This document shows, one piece after another, positions 40,858-45,826 of a stretch of DNA of 45,826 nt. The DNA lies in the NCBI RefSeq assembly GCF_014696875.1, contig NZ_JACJQV010000196.1, positions 1 to 45,826 of the forward strand, given 5' to 3'. How positions within the stretch are numbered: the first letter of the stretch is position 1; the number at the start of each line of letters is the position of its first letter. This DNA is from Microcystis wesenbergii FACHB-1317 (GTDB lineage Bacteria; Cyanobacteriota; Cyanobacteriia; Cyanobacteriales; Microcystaceae). Both the position numbers and the translations under genes were made by a program. The notes beneath the pieces are model-generated. The model did no database searches. It worked only from the letters and a program-made list of their open reading frames with translations, and was not told the origin of the DNA.

Positions 40858-42474
40858 TCAGGATTTTTTGGCAATTGTCCAAAAGGGAAAAGTCTGACTG
40901 GGATTGATGATAACTCCCGTGATGCCATGGCGAGCAAAAGCGTATTCCTTGGTTTGCCAAAGGGGAATATAGGGAACTTCATCGGCGAGAATTTCTTGAA
41001 TTTTGCCAAAAATCTGCTTTCTTTTGGCTGGGTTACTTTCCCGACGGGATTGTGCGATTAATTGATTCATTTCTTGACTGTAAAAAAATGAGCCTTGACT
41101 TTGCGATCCTCCTTCTTCGCAGCCAGTTTCTGTGGAACCTTTAGCACAATCTAAAAAGGGATAAATATAGTTATCTGCATCCAAAAAATCGGGATACCAA
41201 TTAGATAGAGCAGTGGTATAAAGTCCCCGGCTAATATTACGGAAAAATGCCGCTCCTAGGATACTATTGGGTTCAAATTGAATCATATTATCTAAATCCC
41301 GTTTTGCTAGAGCTTTCATCACTGCCGCCACGCTGCTGGAAGTGATCGATCCCGAGGAGTGCCAAACTTCTACAATTGCGGGTTTTTCTGGACTATAACC
41401 AGCAGTTTTTAGTAATTGTTTTGCTTGCTCTATATTATGGTTGCCATAGCGCTCTTTAAACACCGGTTGTGACTCGGAAAAAGTAGTAGGAATGAGACTA
41501 AAAAGAGGTATCCCTTGACCTTGTAAAATGCGATCATTAAGTAGATCTCGATCGACTAGAGAAGCAATTGCTTGTCGCACTAAAATATTATCGGTGGGTT
41601 CACTTTTGAGATTGACGCTCATAAAGTTAATTGCTGCCCCAGAAGATTCCAGTGCTTGCCATTTTCCCTGGGCTGCTTCTGTGCGTAATTTTCTCACTTG
41701 AGGAGGGAGTAAAGATTGATAAGCAATATCCACCGCACCTGTTTGAAAACCGTTAAATAAATTGGCAGGATTCGAGAGATAAATTTGCACATTAACTCCC
41801 TTATTTTTGGCCGGTTCTCCCCAATAGCGATCAAAGGCTTCTAAACTAAAAGAATCGCTAGTAACTGCTTTTAATTGATAATGTCCTGTGCCGATAAATT
41901 CTTCGGGTTTAAATTTACCCTCGCCAATTTGATAAAATTTGGGTGAAACTGCACAGGCTCCGGGATAAGCTAAAAGAGCAGGAAAGGCGGCAAAAGGTCT
42001 GGTTAATTTAATAGTAATTTCGTCTTCTTTGGTAGCAGTGATTTTATCAATTGTATCCCGGAGAAGAAAGGAAGGTTCACCACCATTTTTGATAAATCTT
42101 TCTAGGGAAAACTTCATCGCCTCTGCGTTAAAAACCGTGCCATCATGAAAAATAACTCCTCGACGTACTGGGATAGTATAAGTCAAACCATCGGGGCTAA
42201 TTTGGGGTAATTCCGTGGCCAGGAGAGGCTTTAAATTAGTGGTTCCTTCGGCGTAGGTGTAGAGAGTTTCACCGAGATTATAAATAATAAAAAGTCCCGC
42301 TAACTCATAACTATCGGCAGGATCGATCGAGCGTGGTTTTAGGGTTGTTCCGATTATCAGGCGATCGCTATCCCGTGGGGGTAAATTGGAATTAGTGGAC
42401 TGACAGCCCACGGTCAGAAGAAGACAGAGGCAAAATAAACTTAAATAGCGATAAAGTTGGCGTAAAGGTCTCAT
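40858..42474 (-). CDS. Peptide/nickel-type ABC transporter substrate-binding lipoprotein
   Basis: The protein has 538 residues. A lipoprotein signal ends in LLLTVGCQS (lipobox, C24). The SBP_bac_5 fold shows LIIGTTLKPRSIDPADSYEL, TEGTTNLKP-like regions, VRRGVIFHDGTVFNAEAMKF, NILVRQAIASLVDRDLLN and, near the end, DEVPYIPLWQTKEYAFAR. Anchored in the outer leaflet of the inner membrane. It probably works with the fused ATPase at 35469-37334 and distant permeases; this pairing is inference. Confidence 0.93.
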   Translation of the reverse strand: MRPLRQLYRYLSLFCLCLLLTVGCQSTNSNLPPRDSDRLIIGTTLKPRSIDPADSYELAGLFIIYNLGETLYTYAEGTTNLKPLLATELPQISPDGLTYTIPVRRGVIFHDGTVFNAEAMKFSLERFIKNGGEPSFLLRDTIDKITATKEDEITIKLTRPFAAFPALLAYPGACAVSPKFYQIGEGKFKPEEFIGTGHYQLKAVTSDSFSLEAFDRYWGEPAKNKGVNVQIYLSNPANLFNGFQTGAVDIAYQSLLPPQVRKLRTEAAQGKWQALESSGAAINFMSVNLKSEPTDNILVRQAIASLVDRDLLNDRILQGQGIPLFSLIPTTFSESQPVFKERYGNHNIEQAKQLLKTAGYSPEKPAIVEVWHSSGSITSSSVAAVMKALAKRDLDNMIQFEPNSILGAAFFRNISRGLYTTALSNWYPDFLDADNYIYPFLDCAKGSTETGCEEGGSQSQGSFFYSQEMNQLIAQSRRESNPAKRKQIFGKIQEILADEVPYIPLWQTKEYAFARHGITGVIINPSQTFPFWTIAKKS

Positions 42475-42809
42475 CGATAGCGATTAACGGCAGCTAGGTA
42501 TCAATCAATCCTATCATTTTTGTGCATAATCTTTTCCCCTAGGTCCCCTTAAGGAACTAGGTTGATTGCTTAATTGGTTGGGAAAAATTCTTCAATAACT
42601 GCACTAATTACCCAGACAATTAAACTAAATTTTCCGGTGGAGGATGACAAAAACTTGATCAATTTGGACAAGAAGAAGACCCTGGACAGCAAAGGGTTTA
42701 AATGGTTCAGAATAGCTGGAGCTATGGAGGCAGATAAACAGGGGAATGGGTCAGATTTTTCCACCTAGATCAGGTTCCAGCAACGAATTAGAAACTCATC
42801 TTCTTTTAT
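42475..42809. other. Spacer with no recognised gene
   Basis: Two overlapping frames of 64 codons on opposite strands (about 42570-42768) look non-conserved and no domain was recognised; they may be decayed transposon sequence. No promoter was identified. Confidence 0.4.
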
Positions 42810-42990
42810 AAACCTCTTGCATCATTAATTTTTCAGAGTTCAAAAACGGCAGAAATAAGGATTAAATGGCATAAAGTTTATAAATAGACTATTTAACTGA
42901 TTATTATTCATTCTTAATTCTCCTGACTACTGACTACTGGCTACTGACTCCTAACCCTAACAACAATTTTTGATTTTTACAAGAGGTCTT
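42810..42990. mobile_element. Possible MITE with ACCTCTTG ends
   Basis: ACCTCTTGCA at 42812-42821 and the reverse-complement TACAAGAGGTCTT at 42978-42990 form imperfect inverted ends about 180 bp apart. A heptamer run (CTGACTA/CTGGCTA) is inside at 42924-42951. No clear target duplication was found, so this is tentative. Confidence 0.4.
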
Positions 42991-43003
42991 ATCTATCAGC
43001 CAT

Positions 43004-43543
43004 TTAGGTTAATCCTGTCCCTTCTAAACAAGCTCGATCGAAAATTGCCCCCGGGGTTACTGCCGAGGCTAAACTAGCACAAAGAAGATTGGCATCAGTA
43101 AAATTTGTTCCCCGTAAAACCGCCCCGAAAAAAATTGCTTCCTCTAAATCGGTTGCCGACAGATCTGCTCCGGACAGATTAGCGCTAGTAAAATCCGCTT
43201 GGGTTAAAATCGCCCCGACAAAACTCGCTCCCCGGCCATCGACACCGCGAAAATCCGCCCCAGACAAATCTAGATGATTAAAAACCGCCCCGGCTAAAAA
43301 AGCGCCGGCCAAACTTGCCCCAGTGACGATCGCATCGAGGAGAATTGCCCCGCGTAAATCGGCATTCCGAAAATCTGCTCCCCTTAAATTTGCCCCCGTC
43401 AGGTCAGCACCGCGTAAATTTGCCCGTAAATTCGCCCCGGCTAGGTCTGCACCCGCTAAATCAGCCCCTGACAAGTTCATGCCCGCTAAATCTTTTATCT
43501 CACCCTGACGAATTGCTAATAAATCAATACTGGGAAAAGTCAT
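43004..43543 (-). CDS. Pentapeptide-repeat protein, soluble A(D/N)LXX type
   Basis: The protein has 179 residues, nearly all A(D/N)LXX repeats such as GADLAGADLAGANLRANLRG, DLSGADFRG, SANLSGADL and TDLEEAIF, from about residue 20. It is expected to fold as a right-handed quadrilateral beta-helix. No signal peptide. Cyanobacteria have many such proteins; function is unknown. One pentad is irregular (GANLRANLRGADL), a small deletion of two residues from the pattern. Confidence 0.9.
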   Translation of the reverse strand: MTFPSIDLLAIRQGEIKDLAGMNLSGADLAGADLAGANLRANLRGADLTGANLRGADFRNADLRGAILLDAIVTGASLAGAFLAGAVFNHLDLSGADFRGVDGRGASFVGAILTQADFTSANLSGADLSATDLEEAIFFGAVLRGTNFTDANLLCASLASAVTPGAIFDRACLEGTGLT

Positions 43544-43612
43544 GTTCAGCCACGGTTAAATACTGTAAAAATATCTTAGAATATTCGTAAACCTTTGTTA
43601 AGAAAGCGCTCC

Positions 43613-44230
43613 ATGTCCCTAGAGCTATTATCCCTAGAAAATATTGAAGAAATCGCCCACCAATACGGGTACTGGGCAGTATTTATCGGCATCACCCTCG
43701 AAAATACCGGGATTCCCATCCCCGGGGAAACCATCACCATTGTCGGCGGCTTCCTTGCCGGTGGCGGTGATTTGAACTATTGGTTAGTTTTAGTCAGCGC
43801 AATTACAGGAGCAGTTTTGGGCGATAATTTTGGCTATTGGCTCGGTCGCGCTGGAGGTTGGCCGTTTTTGTTAAAAGTTGGCAAATTCTTTCGGATTCCG
43901 CCTCAAAAACTAGAATTAGCCAAGGAACAATTTAGTAAAAATGCACCCCGGGCGGTCTTTTTCGGTCGCTTCGTGACCCTGTTAAGAATCTTTGCAGGTC
44001 CCATGGCGGGAATTGCCCGAATGCCCTACGGTCGCTTTTTCCTCTGTAATCTCGGTGGGGCGACGGTGTGGGCGACGATTATGGTGACATTATCCTTCTT
44101 TTTAGGCCGTTTGTTCCCCTTGCACCAGTTAGTCAGTTCTATGGCTCGTTTTGGTATCTTGGCTTTAATTATCCTCCTGGCCTGGACAATTATCCACCCC
44201 ATCCTTGAGTCACGGAAAACGGCGGTTTAA
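43613..44230 (+). CDS. DedA/SNARE-associated family membrane protein
   Basis: The protein has 205 residues from ATG 43613 (a TTG six codons upstream was not chosen). Family motifs are ENTGIPIPGETITIVGGFLA, GAVLGDNFGYWLGRAGGWPF, FFGRFVTLLRIFAGPMAGIA and the final helix LIILLAWTIIHP. DedA proteins are inner-membrane, half-flippase-like proteins for lipids. Convergent with the RRM gene across a shared hairpin. Confidence 0.93.
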   Translation: MSLELLSLENIEEIAHQYGYWAVFIGITLENTGIPIPGETITIVGGFLAGGGDLNYWLVLVSAITGAVLGDNFGYWLGRAGGWPFLLKVGKFFRIPPQKLELAKEQFSKNAPRAVFFGRFVTLLRIFAGPMAGIARMPYGRFFLCNLGGATVWATIMVTLSFFLGRLFPLHQLVSSMARFGILALIILLAWTIIHPILESRKTAV

Positions 44231-44239
44231 GGCCAGAAA

Positions 44240-44264
44240 AAGCGGTTATCAGAAATAACCGCTT
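44240..44264. terminator. Bidirectional terminator hairpin
   Basis: AAGCGGTTAT (44240-44249) and its exact complement ATAACCGCTT (44255-44264) flank a 5-base loop between the convergent DedA and RRM genes. A-runs and T-runs on both sides fit rho-independent termination in both directions. Confidence 0.8.
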
Positions 44265-44286
44265 CTGCAATTTTACAAGAATCTCT

Positions 44287-44589
44287 TTAACGTTCGCGGC
44301 GCCCGAAGTTTTTGCGCTCACCGCCGCCGCCACCACCAAAATTATCTTCTCTGGGACGAGCTTTATTGACTTTCATCTGTCGTCCCATCCATTCGGCCCC
44401 GTCAAGAGTTTCGATCGCCTTTGCTTCTTCCTCATCGGAGGACATTTCCACAAAACCAAAACCGCGCATTTTACCCGTTGCTTGATCTACGGGCAAGTAA
44501 ACGCGACTAACCGTGCCGTATTCAGCGAATACGCCGTACAAGTCCTCTTTCGTGACTTCATAAACCAGATTACCAACGTAAATCGTCAT
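44287..44589 (-). CDS. RNA-binding protein, RRM with glycine-rich tail (Rbp)
   Basis: The protein has 100 residues. RNP2 is IYVGNLVYEV (3-12) and RNP1 is RGFGFVEM (about 42-49), followed by a glycine-rich tail with GGGGGG and basic end. This is the cyanobacterial Rbp group, many of which are cold-induced and may replace cold-shock proteins. A leader of more than 100 bases upstream could carry thermoregulation, but none was identified. Confidence 0.93.
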   Translation of the reverse strand: MTIYVGNLVYEVTKEDLYGVFAEYGTVSRVYLPVDQATGKMRGFGFVEMSSDEEEAKAIETLDGAEWMGRQMKVNKARPREDNFGGGGGGERKNFGRRER

Positions 44590-44727
44590 GGATTGTCTCC
44601 CAATATCACAGCCATTTCGAGAAGGAGATCGGACACAACCCAGTCAAGGCCATCAGGGAAAAACCGCTTCTGTTTGAAACCAATGCTGCTACCGAACCTA
44701 ACTACTCTCTCTAAACTAGCATAGCTT

Positions 44728-44762
44728 ATCAGTGAGCAGTGAGCAGTGAGCAGTTATCAGTA
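44728..44762. repeat. Heptamer run GTGAGCA and CAGTTATCAG
   Basis: Three to four copies of GTGAGCA followed by a CAGTTAT-type unit lie in the spacer between the RRM leader and the PEP-CTERM gene end. Confidence 0.75.
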
Positions 44763-44799
44763 GGAGTATGGAGTATTAATACCATTTTTCTTTATTCGT

Positions 44800-44851
44800 C
44801 GCCCTCACCCCCTACCTTCTCTCCCAGAACGGGAGAGAAGGTGAGGGCAAT
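44800..44851. repeat. Hairpin repeat (CCTTCTCTCCC / GGGAGAGAAGG)
   Basis: CCTTCTCTCCC (44814-44824) pairs exactly with GGGAGAGAAGG (44830-44840), with outer GCCCTCAC and GTGAGGGC adding pairs. This is a typical dispersed cyanobacterial hairpin. It lies just beyond the stop of the PEP-CTERM gene. Confidence 0.8.
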
Positions 44852-44885
44852 TAACCATCTCTGGCATTACTTGTCAAAAATGGCC

Positions 44886-45527
44886 TTAGACGGCAGTATC
44901 CTGGAAATTTTTAATCCCTGAGGGCTGAGATTTTTTCTTTAATGTGGCCATGGCACCACCAAGAGTTAAAATTGCCAACACTGTGCTAGGCTCTGGTATA
45001 GGTTTAAATGCTTGTGAACCGATACTTGTTCCGTTTAAATTAAGAGAAGCAACAATCCCATCCCCTGCAACTAAACCATCGGTTTCCAATTCAAAGGATA
45101 AATTGGCGGCTAATATATCTGAACGAGTAATTCCGAAATCAAAGGGTACAAAGCTATTGGTTATAGCAAAAGCATCGGGACCAGCTAAGATCAGATCGGC
45201 ACCATTTGGAGAGGTTGAGCCAGGGGCGGTTGTAAAATTAGAAGACGATCCCGGTGACAATTTTTCAAAGAACAATGGAATGAATATAACTATGTCCCGA
45301 TGAATAACGATAACAATATAGATGATCCTGCTAAGAGAAATTGGTTGAGTTCCCTTAGGATTAATAGCACTGAAACTCAAATTAAAAGTATCGCCTGGAT
45401 TAAAAGTAGTAGGCAAAAAGCGAGAAAACTCAGTTTGATAACTGACAGTAGCGGCATCTGCTTTGGCACTATTAACCAATGCCAAGCTAACACCCAGTGC
45501 AAGACCTAGTGCGGAGAGTTTTTTCAT
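44886..45527 (-). CDS. PEP-CTERM sorting-domain protein
   Basis: The protein has 213 residues: signal peptide (MKKLSALGLALGVSLALVNS), a beta-rich body and the C-terminal tripartite tag IPEPSTVLAILTLGGAMATL followed by KKKS. The tag directs exosortase-dependent sorting to the surface. The segment IIYIVIVIHRDIVIFIPLFF (about 68-87) is unusually hydrophobic and isoleucine-rich, unlike the rest. The ISL3 end lies about 70 bases upstream, where the promoter should be, so expression may be altered. Confidence 0.88.
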   Translation of the reverse strand: MKKLSALGLALGVSLALVNSAKADAATVSYQTEFSRFLPTTFNPGDTFNLSFSAINPKGTQPISLSRIIYIVIVIHRDIVIFIPLFFEKLSPGSSSNFTTAPGSTSPNGADLILAGPDAFAITNSFVPFDFGITRSDILAANLSFELETDGLVAGDGIVASLNLNGTSIGSQAFKPIPEPSTVLAILTLGGAMATLKKKSQPSGIKNFQDTAV

Positions 45528-45599
45528 GCTGGTATGAAGTTGTTGTAAGTCGATGTGACACGACCATATAAGTTTTTATTCAATCTGTCAAGCAATTTT

Positions 45600-45826
45600 G
45601 GCTCTTCGTTACTCTTTATACTAAATCAACAGACAAGATGCCAAGATAACATACTTCTAACCCAAAAATTCCGAAAGTTTCTCAAGCCATAGCCTCTCCG
45701 TTTTATTAGTTTCAGTTTATTGTTGATTCCCTCGACCACCCCATTCGTTGTCCTTTGCTCGAAATAACTAATTATTTCTCCAAACCAGTTTCGGATTGTT
45801 TGACAACTCTTGGTAAAAACACTGGA
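45600..45826 (-). mobile_element. ISL3-family insertion sequence, one end (partial)
   Basis: Starts with GGCTCTTCGTTACTCTTTAT (45600-45619), an ISL3-type terminal sequence, and continues beyond the window with the transposase reading outward-in on the minus strand. The 8-bp target copy cannot be verified because the other end is not here. Confidence 0.75.
45626..45826 (-). CDS. ISL3-family transposase, C-terminal part (partial)
   Basis: The frame from 45826 to TGA at 45626-45628 gives 66 residues. The block NGVVEGINNKLKLIKRRGYG (beginning about residue 28) with RNFRNFWVRSMLSWHLVC is the hallmark of ISL3 transposases: the last catalytic glutamate is in GVVEGINN. The rest lies outside the window. 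Confidence 0.9.
   Translation of the reverse strand, partial: SSVFTKSCQTIRNWFGEIISYFEQRTTNGVVEGINNKLKLIKRRGYGLRNFRNFWVRSMLSWHLVC

Noticed and set aside
42570-42768. Opposite-strand 64-codon frames
   Set aside because: No motif or ribosome site; both strands open over AT-rich sequence.
43089-43508. Plus-strand frames rich in KSAPRKSAP
   Set aside because: They are the complement of the pentapeptide-repeat gene, whose periodicity keeps the opposite strand open.
1-45826. tRNA, rRNA or riboswitch genes
   Set aside because: None was recognised by eye; a covariance-model scan would be needed to exclude short ncRNAs such as an IsrR-like antisense RNA to isiA.

Overview
The window looks like chromosomal DNA of a unicellular bloom-forming cyanobacterium, most likely Microcystis or a close relative. 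Evidence: an isiA-isiB-isiC iron-stress operon, an SqdX sulfolipid synthase, the MPBQ/MSBQ methyltransferase of tocopherol/plastoquinone synthesis, a sbpA-cysTWA sulfate importer with a NIL-domain gene, a short ClpS, an Rbp-type RRM protein, a PEP-CTERM protein, heptameric tandem repeats (STRRs) in many spacers, and abundant IS/MITE debris. The genus is an inference from these together.

Layout. 1-430: end of an IS630-type transposase that has cut a UPF0175/DUF3368 toxin-antitoxin pair. 430-1138: repeat-rich spacer. 1139-9735: an RND pump that appears to lack both docking subdomains, a CPD photolyase, a Uma2 nuclease, a two-gene operon of a nuclease-ParA fusion plus a ParB-like HhH protein, and a cytosolic class A beta-lactamase-fold protein. 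9846-14610: phosphopantetheinyl transferase, sqdX, clpS, DUF2103, a membrane pentapeptide protein and a DUF2442 pseudogene. 14718-19931: sulfate importer operon (minus strand) with a divergent Crp-type regulator. 19951-21253: RNase III and a divergent membrane protein.

21254-35048 is an iron/metal island. The isi operon has two Fur-box-like sites upstream, an 11-bp-stem hairpin after isiA and an uncatalogued 52-residue zinc-ribbon ORF between isiA and isiB. A Zur-type palindrome precedes a truncated threonyl-tRNA synthetase 2. Then come a Crp-like regulator, two DUF5132 small membrane proteins, the MPBQ methyltransferase, and a P1B-type ATPase lacking the CPC motif. The ATPase has an N-terminal PGRLRLR domain, is preceded by a second PGRIRLR protein and is followed by an overlapping 54-residue basic ORF; finally feoA (tandem)-feoB-feoC. 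The ATPase is split by a 175-bp MITE with a 10-bp target duplication; removing it restores one 720-codon frame. The cluster resembles ferrosome (fez) or PacL/P-ATPase systems and is the best candidate for a little-described system here.

35469-45826: a fused oligopeptide-type ABC ATPase, amidase, PyrR, an EEP-family phosphohydrolase, a peptide-type substrate-binding lipoprotein, a pentapeptide protein, a DedA protein, an RRM protein, a PEP-CTERM protein, and the end of an ISL3 element at the right edge. Spacers here hold 37-bp hairpin arrays, heptamer repeats and a possible MITE. No rRNA, tRNA or CRISPR array was recognised.
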